From HK1 sp965221725 (GTDB lineage Bacteria > Pseudomonadota > Gammaproteobacteria > HK1): a stretch of DNA of 64,000 bases. The stretch spans positions 1,674,001 through 1,738,000 of the forward strand of contig OZ244909.1 of NCBI GenBank assembly GCA_965221725.1. Reading direction: 5' to 3'. Shown one piece after another: positions 1 to 8,681 of the stretch. Numbering within the stretch: position 1 is the first letter of the stretch; each line of letters begins with the position of its first letter. Under the pieces are notes generated by a model. The model worked only from the letters and a program-made list of their open reading frames with translations. It ran no database searches and was not told the origin of the DNA. Position numbers and translations under genes: made by a program.

Positions 1-2340
1 CCACCACGCGGTGCGCGGGCCGGGGTCCAGCCGCACGACGCGGCCGTGCGTCACCGGCACCGCCCGCATCGAGCCGAGCAGCTCGCGCTCCAGTACGCGG
101 CCAAGCGCCTTCGCACCCTCCCCGGTGACATTCCCGTGGGCGAGGGCGACGACCGTTCCCCGCTCGAAGAAGCGCGTCGCGTACTCGCGCAGATCGTCGA
201 GTGCGACCGCTTCGAGCGCTTCGAGCCGGGCGTCGTCGGACCAGTACGGATCGAAGAGCAACTCGCGCACCCCGCCCATCGCGCGGTCGGTCGGCCGACG
301 CTCGCCGACGTTTCGCAGGCGCCGGGCGTACTCGGTCTTTTCCGCCTCGAACCGGTCCGCCGGCAGCGGCAGCGCGCGGAGCGTGGAGACGATACGCGCA
401 AGCAGCAGGCCCTGCTTGTCGCTCCAGCCGGAGAGGCGCACGCCCAGCCCGCGACGGTGGCGATAGAGCGCGTGGGACTGCCCGGCCAGCGCGGCGGGAT
501 AGGCGAACTCGTTGAGCGCATCGTTCGCCATGCGCACGAGCAGGGCGCTCAGCAGCGCGTGCCGCGGCGAATCGCCGGCGATCGGGGAGCGGATGGAGAA
601 GTAGAAGTTCGTGCGCGGCTGCCCGAACTCCACGTCGGCGTGGTGCCACAGATCGAGGCCGGGCCGGCTCACGATGCGCTCCGGCCGGGCGACGGCTTCC
701 GGGGCGTCGATCAGTTCGAGGTTGTCGGGCAGGAAGGGATTCGCCGCCGGCAGGGCGAACGCCTCGTCCGGCGCGGCGTCGTGCCAGCGCGCCACGGTGT
801 CGGCCGGGACCGGAGTCAGCCGGTACGGGGCGTCGTAGAACGGATCGACCGAATCCGTGGTCACGCCCTTCGCAACCACCGTCATCAGCGCGCGATCCGG
901 AGTGAGGAAGGAGAGAAAGCGCCGTTCCACTTCGGGGTCGAAGTCATCGAAGTGCCAGGGCGCGGTCAGCACCTCCGCGGCCGGATGGACGTGCAGGGCG
1001 GAGGCGAGCGACACCGCCCAGGACCGGGGAGCCGCCTTCTCCTGGAAGCGGAAGCCGATTCGCGCCATGCGCGCCAGCTCCTCGTGGTAGTGCGGCTCGA
1101 TGCCTCGCGCGCGAACGAGATCGAGGTACGCGAACACCGCGGCCATCACGTCGTCGCGGTGGACGAGCCCCGCTTCCGTGGCCTGGATGGTCACCCTGAA
1201 CGTCGCGAAGTCCCGGTGCCGCATGCCCGGCCCCGCGCTCAGCCCTTGCGCCCAACCCCGCGCCTTCAGCGCCGAGAGCAGGCTGCCGGGGCCTTCGTGG
1301 CCGAGGAGGTGGGAGACGAGGGTGAGCGGGTGCGCCGGTTGATACGGGCGCATCGAGGGAATCGCGAACGAGAGCGAGAGGGTGCGGAACTCCCGAATCG
1401 GCTCGATCTCGAGCCGCGCGGGCAGCAAGCCTTCCGGGTAGAGCGGCACGTCGATCCGTGGCGGATCGTAGTCGCGGCGCGGCACCGCGGCGAACCGCGC
1501 CCGAACCCAGCCCTCCAGCACCTCGAGCGGCTCGCGGCCGACCACGACGAGCTTCATCAGGTGCGACGAGTAGGTGCGCGCGTGAAAGTCGATGAGATCG
1601 TCGCGGACATCGGCGCCGGGACGGTCGGCCAGCGTCTCGGCGTTGCCCGCCAGGAATTTCGAGAGGGGATGGCGGGGGTCGAGCGCCTGGCGCCAGGCGG
1701 CGAAGCCCCGGAGCTGATCGCTGCGGCGGCGCGAGATGTACTCGGAGTGCACCACCTGGCGCTCGCGCGCGACGTACTCGCGGTCGAACCGGGGAGCGAT
1801 GAAGAACTGCGCGAAGCGGTCGAGCGCACCTTCGAGGTACCCGGCGTCGACATCGAAGAAGTAGCTGGTGTGGGCGAACGAGGTGGTGGCGTTGCTGGAA
1901 CCGCCGTGCTCGGCGAGAAATCGACCGTACTCGCCGGCGTCCGGGTACTTTTCCGTGCCGAGAAACAGCATGTGCTCCAGAAAGTGCGAGAGCCCCGCCC
2001 GGTCCTGCGGATCGCTGCCGCTGCCCACGTTGACGTTCAGCGCCGCCGCCCCCTCGTCGGCATCGGGGTCGGAGACGACGAGCGCCTCGAGCCCGTTGTC
2101 GAGCACGAACGCCCGGTAGTCCCGGGTATCGGCGGGACTGCGCGCGATCTCGACGCGGCGCTCGGTCCCGACGCAGCGCGCGATATCGACGCAGCGCGGC
2201 CGGCCGGCGGCGTCCGGGGTACCGGCACCGTGCGCCGGGACTGCTGCCGCGAACAGCAGCGCGGACAGCAGAACGGACAACGCAGTGAAGATCGCCGCGC
2301 CTTCGCGGCGCCGAGGAATCGTCATTTCACCGCCCGTCAT
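1..2340 (-). CDS. Pitrilysin/insulinase-type M16 zinc protease (C-terminus beyond window)
   Basis: The - strand frame stays open from 2340 to the window edge, giving 780 codons; the family usually has about 950 residues, so the C-terminus lies outside. An N-terminal hydrophobic segment (about residues 17-38, ending near AHGAG) looks like a signal peptide, so the enzyme is probably periplasmic. The inverted zinc motif is plain: HFLEH at residues 119-123, followed by MLFLGTEKYPD, as in E. coli PtrA, with the third ligand expected among the glutamates near residue 200. Family members degrade small peptides in a clamshell of four similar domains, of which only the first is catalytic. The ATG at 2340 overlaps the bolA stop (ATGA), suggesting translational coupling; ATG 2325 is an alternative. 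Family assignment is firm; substrate is unknown. Confidence 0.9.
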   Translation of the reverse strand, partial: MTGGEMTIPRRREGAAIFTALSVLLSALLFAAAVPAHGAGTPDAAGRPRCVDIARCVGTERRVEIARSPADTRDYRAFVLDNGLEALVVSDPDADEGAAALNVNVGSGSDPQDRAGLSHFLEHMLFLGTEKYPDAGEYGRFLAEHGGSSNATTSFAHTSYFFDVDAGYLEGALDRFAQFFIAPRFDREYVARERQVVHSEYISRRRSDQLRGFAAWRQALDPRHPLSKFLAGNAETLADRPGADVRDDLIDFHARTYSSHLMKLVVVGREPLEVLEGWVRARFAAVPRRDYDPPRIDVPLYPEGLLPARLEIEPIREFRTLSLSFAIPSMRPYQPAHPLTLVSHLLGHEGPGSLLSALKARGWAQGLSAGPGMRHRDFATFRVTIQATEAGLVHRDDVMAAVFAYLDLVRARGIEPHYHEELARMARIGFRFQEKAAPRSWAVSLASALHVHPAAEVLTAPWHFDDFDPEVERRFLSFLTPDRALMTVVAKGVTTDSVDPFYDAPYRLTPVPADTVARWHDAAPDEAFALPAANPFLPDNLELIDAPEAVARPERIVSRPGLDLWHHADVEFGQPRTNFYFSIRSPIAGDSPRHALLSALLVRMANDALNEFAYPAALAGQSHALYRHRRGLGVRLSGWSDKQGLLLARIVSTLRALPLPADRFEAEKTEYARRLRNVGERRPTDRAMGGVRELLFDPYWSDDARLEALEAVALDDLREYATRFFERGTVVALAHGNVTGEGAKALGRVLERELLGSMRAVPVTHGRVVRLDPGPRTAWW

Positions 2341-2675
2341 TTCACCGCCGGGGATCGCCGCCTTCCCTGTGCCTTGCCTCCGAGGCATTTCGGGGAATCG
2401 GGCGCGGCGCCGGCGCGCGCCCACGCCTCCTTGGTATAGGTATGCACCGCGAGCGCGTGCACGCCCGTGCGCAGTTCCTCGTCCACGGCACCGAACACCA
2501 TCCGGTGCTGTGCGACCCGCGGCTTTCCGGCGAAAGCGCCGGAGACGACGACGACCTTGAAGTGGGTCTCGGAGCCGGCCGGCACGTTGTGCTGCCCGCT
2601 CTCGTTCACCACTTCAAGATGCACCGGCGCCAATGCGCCGGTGAGCTTCTCGCGTATGCGCTGCTCCACGATCAT
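2337..2675 (-). CDS. bolA: BolA family protein
   Basis: A 112-residue protein starting at ATG 2675 behind GGGAAG. The frame is open further upstream, but BolA homology begins at MIVEQRIREKL, so the longer start is rejected. The order RIREKL, then HFKVVVVSGAF, KPRVAQHRMV and HALAVHTYTKEAW is the class II KH-like BolA fold, with the conserved His residues used with monothiol glutaredoxins to bind [2Fe-2S] clusters. Known roles are iron-sulfur trafficking and stress-linked morphology. The C-terminal 25 residues (after TKEAWARAG) are a basic, non-conserved tail. Its stop overlaps the start of the M16 protease gene, so the two are probably one transcript. Confidence 0.9.
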   Translation of the reverse strand: MIVEQRIREKLTGALAPVHLEVVNESGQHNVPAGSETHFKVVVVSGAFAGKPRVAQHRMVFGAVDEELRTGVHALAVHTYTKEAWARAGAAPDSPKCLGGKAQGRRRSPAVK

Positions 2676-2829
2676 CGCGACTTCCCGTCGATGGCTTCGA
2701 TCCCGGACAAGGATACGGGACCGGCCCATGCGCGGGAACCTCGCACCGGTCGGCGCCGGCGGTAAAGATTGTGGTCCACGGCCAGGCCAGAGTGTACATT
2801 TCGATGTGACACATGCAGGAGGTATCAGA

Positions 2830-3084
2830 ATGGAAATCACCGCCAAGGCGCTGAGAAGCCGGGTGAGGGACGTACTGGCCTGTCTGGACCGGGGCGAATC
2901 GGTGACGATCACCTATCGAGGCAAGCCGCGGGCGAGGCTGGTGGGAATCGACGCCGGGAGCGAAACGGAGTCGGGCGGCGACGGGGACTTCCCCGCTTTC
3001 GGCATGTGGGGCGACCGCACTGATCTCGCTGACGTGGACATCCATGTCCGGAACCTGCGTCGGGCACGGCTGCATGCTGATTGA
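2830..3084 (+). CDS. Phd/YefM-type antitoxin
   Basis: An 84-residue protein whose N-terminus (MEITAKALRSRVRDVLACLD, then GESVTITYRGKPRARLVGID) matches the Phd/YefM fold: a short helix pair followed by the strand GKPRARLV that forms the DNA-binding dimer. AGGAGGT lies 6 nt before the ATG. The C-terminal half is acidic and likely disordered until it binds the toxin. The PIN toxin gene starts inside its last codons, the usual antitoxin-first arrangement. Autorepression by the antitoxin is expected from the family; the imperfectly repeated TGTACAT/GTGACACAT just upstream could be the operator, but this is not proven. Confidence 0.85.
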   Translation: MEITAKALRSRVRDVLACLDRGESVTITYRGKPRARLVGIDAGSETESGGDGDFPAFGMWGDRTDLADVDIHVRNLRRARLHAD

Positions 3085-3451
3085 TACCGACGTGCTGATC
3101 TGGTTCCTGCGGGGACAGCGGTCCGCGCGCGATGCCATCGCGCGGTGCCGGACCGTCGAAATGTCCGCGGTGACCTACATGGAACTCGCACAGGGGGTGC
3201 GCGACAAGGACGAACTCCGGCTCTTGCGTCAGACGATTCGCCTCAATCGGTGGCGGATACTCCCCATCACGGAGGAGATCACCCACCAGGCGACGCTGTA
3301 CATCGAAAACTTCGCCCTCTCGGACGGTCTGCGGGTCGCGGACGCCCTGATCGCCGCATCGGCGACGCGGGCCGGGAACACTCTCATGACCGCGAACACT
3401 CGCCACTACAAGTGCATTCCCGACATCGCGCTGGAGCAGTACCGCCCGTAG
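3074..3451 (+). CDS. vapC: VapC-type PIN domain ribonuclease toxin
   Basis: A 125-residue PIN protein; start chosen at MLIDTDVLIW (3074), which overlaps the antitoxin by 11 nt, rather than the upstream ATG at 3044. Conserved acidic residues are D4 (IDTDVLIW), E37 (TYMELAQG), and D90 (RVADALIAA), with N108/T109 in the TANTRHY motif that ends the active-site set. These coordinate Mg2+/Mn2+ for cleavage of RNA, in known VapCs often initiator tRNA or rRNA. All catalytic positions are present, so the toxin looks intact. It forms a type II toxin-antitoxin pair with the preceding gene. Confidence 0.9.
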   Translation: MLIDTDVLIWFLRGQRSARDAIARCRTVEMSAVTYMELAQGVRDKDELRLLRQTIRLNRWRILPITEEITHQATLYIENFALSDGLRVADALIAASATRAGNTLMTANTRHYKCIPDIALEQYRP

Positions 3452-3477
3452 ACGCATCCACCATCACCCCTGCGGCC

Positions 3478-4512
3478 CTACAGTGACAGTCGCCGGTCCT
3501 TCTCGCGGGTGCGCAGGGCGGTTTCGGCGCCGCCCAGGAATACGGCCACCGATTCGGCCAGCCGGGATGCGAGCCGCTTGCGGGCCTCGAAGCGGACCCC
3601 GACGAGATCGGCCCGTTCGTTGGCCGCAAGGAGATAGTCGTCGCTCGTGACGAGCGCGTCGCACAGACCGAGGTCCTTCGCGCGGCGCCCGAGCCAGTGC
3701 TCGCCGGTGGCGACCCGCTCGATGTCGAGCCCCGGACGCTGCTCGGTGACGAAACGCTTGAAGATGCCGTGGATCTCCTCGATGTCCTGCGTGAGCTTCG
3801 CGCGGTCGGCGTCGGAGTTCTCCCCGAACATGGTGACGGTGCGCTTGAACTCCCCGCCCTTGAACTGCTCGAAGTCGACGCCGTGGCGGTCGAGCAGGCG
3901 ATGGAAGTTCGGAATCTGCGCGATCACCCCGATCGAGCCGAGAATGGCGAACGGCGCGGCGAGGATGCGATCCGCCACACAGGCCATCATGTAGCCGCCG
4001 CTCGCCGCGATCCGGTCCACGCTCACGGTGAGCGGAATGCCGTGCTCGCGCACCCGCATGAGCTGGGACGCGGCCAGGCCGTATTCGTGCACGAGACCGC
4101 CCGCGCTTTCGAGCCGCACCAGCACCTCGTCCTCGGGCCGGGCGTGCGCCAGCACCGCCGTCACCTCTTCGCGGAGCGACGATACCGCGCTGGCGCGGAT
4201 GTCACCCTTGAAGTCGAGCACGAAGACCCGGGGGCGGTCCGCACCGGCGCCCTTCTCGCGGGCCTTCGCCTCGCGCTTGCGGTCCTTCGCCGCCACCTTG
4301 CGCTCCTTGCCGCGCAGCAGCCCGCTCTCCAGAACACGTTTCATTTCTTGGTAGCGCGCCCCGAGATCGCGCACTTCGAGCCGCTCGGGGCCAGCGCCCG
4401 CGCGCCGCCGGGCAGCGAGCACCGCGACGAGGAGGATCAGGGCGGCGACGGCCGCGACGACGGTCAGCGTCTCGGCCAGGAACAGTCCGTACTGCCACAG
4501 GTAATCGAGCAT
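3478..4512 (-). CDS. sohB: SohB-type inner-membrane serine protease (SppA family, S49)
   Basis: 344 residues, close to the 349 of E. coli SohB. Residues 10-34 form one membrane anchor, then a charged linker (about 60-95, rich in K/R/E) and an S49 domain. The catalytic Ser171 sits in AASGGYMMA and the general base Lys223 in GGEFKRTVTMFGE, giving the Ser-Lys dyad. The enzyme is expected to face the periplasm and degrade leftover signal peptides or misfolded membrane fragments. It is a single gene convergent with the toxin-antitoxin pair. Length, one transmembrane segment and a single S49 domain separate it from the longer SppA. Confidence 0.93.
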   Translation of the reverse strand: MLDYLWQYGLFLAETLTVVAAVAALILLVAVLAARRRAGAGPERLEVRDLGARYQEMKRVLESGLLRGKERKVAAKDRKREAKAREKGAGADRPRVFVLDFKGDIRASAVSSLREEVTAVLAHARPEDEVLVRLESAGGLVHEYGLAASQLMRVREHGIPLTVSVDRIAASGGYMMACVADRILAAPFAILGSIGVIAQIPNFHRLLDRHGVDFEQFKGGEFKRTVTMFGENSDADRAKLTQDIEEIHGIFKRFVTEQRPGLDIERVATGEHWLGRRAKDLGLCDALVTSDDYLLAANERADLVGVRFEARKRLASRLAESVAVFLGGAETALRTREKDRRLSL

Positions 4513-4573
4513 CGTGCGGGCTCCGTGCGATGAGAATCGGCGCGGATCTTGCCACGGCGCCCGCGCAAGCTAA

Positions 4574-4758
4574 CCCGCATTTCTCACCCGTTGCGGTCGA
4601 GGGCGTGGAGATGGCTGGATTGGCAAGGCGAACGCGAGGCAGGGTGCGCAGGCGTACTTGACAGTACGTCGAGCACCCCAAGCCCCCCTATGCCGTATTC
4701 AACGCAGCCAATGCCGTCATCTCCGCGTCCGCAGCCGTGACCGGGTGAGAAATGCGGG
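4574..4758. repeat. Intergenic element bounded by 17-bp inverted repeats
   Basis: CCCGCATTTCTCACCCG at 4574-4590 is exactly complementary to 4742-4758. Inside lies a smaller hairpin (CGTACT 4653-4658, loop TGAC, AGTACG 4663-4668). There is no convincing reading frame in the 369-base gap 4513-4881. The layout suggests a small non-autonomous mobile element or a folded RNA; no function is shown. Confidence 0.6.
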
Positions 4759-4881
4759 CGAGGCGACGGGCGGCCGGATCGCCTTCCTGTCGGGAATAAC
4801 CGGCCGCCGAACGACAATACGAACCCTGTGCAGTGCGGTGGCGCGCCGCCGTCCCGGCGCCGGGCGGCTCGGCCGGAACGG

Positions 4882-5442
4882 CTACCCGCCGGTCGGTGGT
4901 ATCGCGGCCTGGAGAAGGTCGCGCAGCGCGTCGTCCGCGGTGGTGGCCACGCGAAGCAGCGTGCGCTGGTCCGGCTCGAGGTAGCCGGCGTCGGTCATCC
5001 GGTCGAGGAACGCGATCAGGGCGTCGTAGTAGCCGTCGACGTTGAGCAGCACCGACGGCTTGTCGTGGATGCCGAGCTGAGTCCACGTCCACATCTCGAA
5101 CAGCTCGTCCATGGTCCCGATGCCGCCGGGGAGCGAGATGAAGCCATCGGCGAGCGAAGCCATGAGCGACTTGCGCTCCAGCATCCCGTCCACCGCGCGC
5201 AGCTCGCTGATGCCCTGGTGAAGATGCTCGCGCAGGAAGAGATCGCGCGGGATCACGCCGATGACCCGGCCGTCGGCGGCAAGCGCCGCATCCGCCACCG
5301 CCCCCATCATCCCCCGCCCGCCGCCGCCGTAGACGAGTTCGATGCCGCGCGCGGCAATGGCGGCGCCGAGCGCCGTCGCGGCATTGCGCCACGACGCCGT
5401 GCGCCCGTCGCGCGAGCCGCAGAATACGCAGATGCGTTTCAT
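4882..5442 (-). CDS. LOG family nucleoside 5'-monophosphate phosphoribohydrolase (TIGR00730)
   Basis: 186 residues starting at MKRICVFCGS (5442); a longer in-frame start at 5547 would read through an intergenic palindrome and is rejected. The family signature is present: VYGGGGRGMMG (37-47), ERKSLM (89-94) and PGGIGTMDELFE (105-116), with the catalytic R90 and E113. LOG proteins cleave the N-glycosidic bond of nucleoside monophosphates such as AMP or cytokinin nucleotides, releasing ribose 5-phosphate. In bacteria the role is usually nucleotide salvage; many are annotated misleadingly as lysine decarboxylase. It stands alone. Confidence 0.92.
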   Translation of the reverse strand: MKRICVFCGSRDGRTASWRNAATALGAAIAARGIELVYGGGGRGMMGAVADAALAADGRVIGVIPRDLFLREHLHQGISELRAVDGMLERKSLMASLADGFISLPGGIGTMDELFEMWTWTQLGIHDKPSVLLNVDGYYDALIAFLDRMTDAGYLEPDQRTLLRVATTADDALRDLLQAAIPPTGG

Positions 5443-5477
5443 GCCGATTCGGATTCCCGGTGGTGGCCACCCGCCAT

Positions 5478-5516
5478 CCCGGAATTTCACCGATCGTGAA
5501 TCGGTGAAATTCCGGG
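5478..5516. other. Perfect 17-bp stem, 5-nt loop palindrome
   Basis: Positions 5478-5494 are exactly complementary to 5500-5516, with loop CGTGA. It lies just upstream of the LOG gene. No T-run follows on either strand, so a simple Rho-independent terminator is doubtful; a dispersed palindrome or a regulator site is equally possible. The arm resembles the one at 33566-33577 (GAAA/GGAATTTCACCG). Confidence 0.6.
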
Positions 5517-5715
5517 CTATGCGCGGCACTGCACACGCTAAGCGCACCGGGCGACGAAAGCAATGGAACCGATATCACGCTGCTCCGTGCGGCGGCCCTC
5601 GAAGCCCTCGACGCGGATCACGGCGTGCGAGGGTGAGAGGGAGGGAAAGGGGGAAAGGGGGAGGGAGAGGGAGAAGAGGAGGTGGCCCCGGCGTGATGGG
5701 AGACACGCCGGGGCC

Positions 5716-5826
5716 GGTGCAATCACCACCAGGTGTCAGTCATCACGACGCCCGTCCGCAGGAGCGACCGGCGGTCGCCCCTGCATGGCGGTGCAATCAC
5801 CACCGGGTGTCGGCCATGATGACGCC
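5716..5826. repeat. 74-bp-period direct repeat enclosing a palindrome
   Basis: The 37-bp unit beginning GGTGCAATCACCACC occurs at 5716-5752 and 5790-5826 with a few differences. Between them 5758-5784 folds into a 13-bp stem (one mismatch) around GCGACCGGCGGTCGC, a palindrome type common in bacterial intergenic repeats. A purine-only-like tract (G/A) runs at about 5630-5690. No gene is supported. Confidence 0.55.
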
Positions 5827-6252
5827 TCTCCCATGAGGTCCGAGGCCGCCGAAGCGGCGAGAGAAGGGGGGAGCGATGTCGGTCGGAGTCGTCCCGAGGG
5901 GATCACCTGAGACATCCCCGCGAAACGCCGACACCGCTCCCGGTTCGGTATTCGTGCGTCGCCCCGTCAGTCGCCGTCGAAAGCCTTGTCTACATCCCTT
6001 GCAACTGCGAACTCTCCCGTGACAGGGGCGCGAAGCGTCGCCGTGCGGCCGACACCTTCAATCCGCGAAGTGAAGGGCCATATCGCCGTCTGCGATTGGT
6101 AAAGCTGTATCTCCAAATCCCCTCCCATCGGACTTCCTCCGCACCGTTGTAGGTGGAGAGAGCGACGACGCCGGGAGCGCCCTCGTAAAGAATCTGGTTC
6201 CCCGTGAGGCGACGCCGCCACCCACTCCGTAAACCTGTCTATTCTGCGCGGC
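5827..6252. other. No intact gene; holds flank shared with the second lipoprotein/RHH locus
   Basis: Read on the - strand, about 6240 down to 6120 matches the sequence at about 24805-24905 that follows the second RHH gene (shared GGAGTGGGTGGCGGCGTCGC and GAGGGCGCTCCCGGCGTCGT). Both sides can be read as EGAPGVVxLST, but the frame is not kept along the match, so this looks like a decayed gene end or non-coding flank carried with the cassette. Confidence 0.45.
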
Positions 6253-6456
6253 CTACACGCGCTCCTCGCAGCGCCTGAGCAACGCCTCCGCAATCGCGAG
6301 CCGCACCACGTCGCTCTGAGTCTGAATCCGCGGCGTCACCCAACATTCGAGCCGTCCCTTCTCCGGCGCTTCCCGGTTCACCCGGTCCACCAGCGCATCG
6401 AGATTCGCGCAGTCTTCGCGCGAGAGCCGCATGTGCAGGAAGCGTTCGGTGGCCAT
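6253..6456 (-). CDS. Small ribbon-helix-helix-like protein paired with a surface lipoprotein
   Basis: 67 residues from ATG 6456 (AGGGGAAA upstream). MATERFLHMRLSREDCANLD, then DALVDRVNRE and, at the end, QSDVVRLAIAEALLRR. A short strand followed by helices, the last in the form SDVVRLAIxEAL, is the look of a CopG/Arc-type RHH DNA-binding protein, but no family is recognised with certainty. A clear paralogue lies at 24536-24745, also directly after a lipoprotein of the same family. It begins 34 nt after the lipoprotein stop at 6491, so the two probably share a transcript. A local repressor of the lipoprotein operon is a reasonable guess. Confidence 0.7.
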   Translation of the reverse strand: MATERFLHMRLSREDCANLDALVDRVNREAPEKGRLECWVTPRIQTQSDVVRLAIAEALLRRCEERV

Positions 6457-6490
6457 GGGTGTTTCCCCTTGAGTAGCGCCGATGGGGCGG

Positions 6491-8539
6491 TCACGGCTGC
6501 TTGTGCGCCCCGAAGGCACCGACCATCTTCCCGGCGGTGTGGTACTCGGCCTCGAATGTGCCGGCGATGCCAGTGGGTGTCGCGTCTTCCGGATCGACTG
6601 TAGTTCCCCGCTGAGGGTTGGGCAGATTGGAATAGAACGCTGCCTCCCATGTCCCGGCGTCCGGGGCAGACACTGACTCGTCCTTGATTTTCCAGGACAC
6701 GGGACCCTGATTCGCAGTGGAACTGCGAGCGGCTGTCACTGTCGTGCCTGAGATGGGCGCTTGCTTGAGCGTCACGACCCAATCCGGGCGACCAACGCGA
6801 TTACCGTTACGAGTCGTGAAGTCGCTGATAGTCCCTGTGACAGTTTCGTCACTCTGAGTACCGGTCAAGGTAAAATTCGCCCTGAGAGTCGCCTTGGCGG
6901 TGAACTCGCCGTAGTCCGAGCTTGTGTCGAGCGGCTGGAAGAAAGAGTAGAACCCCGCTGCGGTGCCCTCGTAGGTCGCCGGGCCACTCAATCGCGCAAT
7001 GTCGGTCGCACTGGACCGGGCAGCCGCCGGACCATGGAAAGTACGAAATGCCCACGTCCCGGCGCTGTCGTTCGGGTTTGTCTGACGCGCCCACCACCCG
7101 AAGTACATGTACTCGGTGTCATCGACCCGAACGTGCGCGCTCTTGTCGGGGGTGAATACCCACGGTCCGAAGAAGGAGAAGTGGGTATTCTGGTTGGTCA
7201 CCCGGCAGCCGTTCGCCGCTGGCTTGGTGGCGGATGCGCAGGTGAACGTTCCACGCGCTCCCGCGAGGCTGCTTCCAGTCGCTTCATGGGTATAGCGCAG
7301 AGGGTAACGCTTGTCGTTTCTGATGGTTTTTGGATCTGTAGCATCCAAAGGAAATCCGCTTGAGTCACAAGCACCATTGGTTCCCCCGGAACAGTGGCTC
7401 GGCGCACCTGTTCCACCCTGCCTTTCAGCGCTTGAAGCCTCTCGATACCACTTCCTTCCTGCATCAATATCTGTCTGCTTGTAGAAGCCTCGGTCCGTTA
7501 CAGTGAACGACTTCACTGCTTCACCCGACTTCGGGAACGAGGAGGAGACAACGCCGGAGACCCGGGCGTCGTCGGGGATCCGAATCGACCCGCCGACCTC
7601 GCCCAGACTGTCGATGACTTCTGTAGGCGTTGAGTCGTCTGGATTGTAAGGTGCGACAACGGTTAACGTATTGTCGGTATTGGCAATACCATCGCCGCTG
7701 GTTCCATCGTTGTAGATGCTATCCCTGAATGGCACTTGCTTCGGTGCCTCGACATCAGAATACACATCAATCCTGTCGATGGTCGCGAAGTCGCGATCCT
7801 CGATCGATGTTCTGAACCACTTGCCGTTCGTGCCGGTAGTCGTCGTCGGAGTTGAAAGCGGAGGTGTCGGAGTGACGAGCGCACTTGCCCGGTAGCGGGG
7901 CGTGACGGCTACCGAGGTTCCAGCCGCTGTCGGTGCTGCCCCCGGATTGAGTCCAGCGAGCACCCGCCGCGCATTGTTCTGCCGAAGCTGGTTTCCGGCG
8001 CCCTCGGCTTCATCCTCTGCCTTATCAGCCCGCTCCGTCTCTTCATTGGCCCGCTCCGTCTCTTCGTCGCGCTCCGTCCGGGCAGTATCCCGCTCCGTTC
8101 TGGCGGTATCGCGCTCCGACCTCGCGGAATCCCGCTCTGAACGGGCTGTATCCCTCTCACTGATAGCGGTATCGCGCTCCCTCTCCAGGCGCTCGACCTC
8201 TGGATCTTTCGGTATCGCTACCGTTACCAGCCCGCCGGTAGACGTCGCTGTAAAGGTGCCGAGCGCGGCGTCAGCGACTTTCACGGTCACTACGCATCCA
8301 TCATCGCCCGCACTGGCGGGGCATGAGAGCACCGCACCGCTGCCGGTCGTCTTGGACTCGCCTGCTTCAATCTCGATCTCCCCTGCGCCCGAGAGACCAT
8401 GGCCGAGCGGCAACACTACGTCGAAAGGCTTGGGTGCATCTGCCCCTTCCTCGCCATTCGTCTTGTTGTTCGACCCCCCTCCGCACCCCGCGACCAACAC
8501 CGCCGCGAGAGCCACCAAGCCAATGTGAGCGTGCTTCAT
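6491..8539 (-). CDS. Large surface lipoprotein with RERD coiled coil and TbpB-like C-terminal barrel
   Basis: 682 residues from MKHAHIGLVALAAVLVAGC; Cys19 is the lipidation site and GAGGGAGA precedes the ATG. Order: a domain with two cysteines (about 38-110, ending TATSTGGLVTV); a strongly charged coiled coil (about 113-180) built from repeats of the type TARSERD; a middle region; and a C-terminal part containing YMYFGWWARQ, ATYEGTAAGFY, GEFTAKATLRANF, TGTISDF and the final GTFEAEYHTAGKMVGAFGA. The last features match the GxAxYxGxxxG and terminal VGxFGA patterns of TbpB/factor-H-binding-type beta barrels. Such proteins sit on the outer membrane surface and bind host or environmental ligands; the ligand here is unknown. 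Second gene of the operon after the lipoprotein at 8682-10700. Confidence 0.75.
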   Translation of the reverse strand: MKHAHIGLVALAAVLVAGCGGGSNNKTNGEEGADAPKPFDVVLPLGHGLSGAGEIEIEAGESKTTGSGAVLSCPASAGDDGCVVTVKVADAALGTFTATSTGGLVTVAIPKDPEVERLERERDTAISERDTARSERDSARSERDTARTERDTARTERDEETERANEETERADKAEDEAEGAGNQLRQNNARRVLAGLNPGAAPTAAGTSVAVTPRYRASALVTPTPPLSTPTTTTGTNGKWFRTSIEDRDFATIDRIDVYSDVEAPKQVPFRDSIYNDGTSGDGIANTDNTLTVVAPYNPDDSTPTEVIDSLGEVGGSIRIPDDARVSGVVSSSFPKSGEAVKSFTVTDRGFYKQTDIDAGRKWYREASSAERQGGTGAPSHCSGGTNGACDSSGFPLDATDPKTIRNDKRYPLRYTHEATGSSLAGARGTFTCASATKPAANGCRVTNQNTHFSFFGPWVFTPDKSAHVRVDDTEYMYFGWWARQTNPNDSAGTWAFRTFHGPAAARSSATDIARLSGPATYEGTAAGFYSFFQPLDTSSDYGEFTAKATLRANFTLTGTQSDETVTGTISDFTTRNGNRVGRPDWVVTLKQAPISGTTVTAARSSTANQGPVSWKIKDESVSAPDAGTWEAAFYSNLPNPQRGTTVDPEDATPTGIAGTFEAEYHTAGKMVGAFGAHKQP

Positions 8540-8640
8540 GTGTCCGTCTCCCTCGGGATGCGTCATGGGTCCTGTGAAGGTGAAGGGGTCGCGGTGCCGT
8601 AGCGGGTGCAGCGACACAGCGACTTGTTTCCCCGTAGATA

Positions 8641-8663
8641 GGGCGCTCCGGCGTAGAGCGCCC
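8641..8663. other. Hairpin after the lipoprotein gene, conserved at the second locus
   Basis: GGGCGCTC (8641-8648) pairs with GAGCGCCC (8656-8663). It lies 18 nt beyond the stop of the lipoprotein gene ending at 8682. A near-identical hairpin follows the third lipoprotein (24421-24440). No U-tract follows, so partial attenuation or mRNA end protection is more likely than full termination. Confidence 0.55.
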
Positions 8664-8681
8664 GATGGCTGTGGTGATGCC

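Noticed and set aside
46..2439. 797-codon open frame on the + strand
   Set aside because: Antisense of the M16 protease gene; no recognisable motif, high Arg content typical of a shadow frame.
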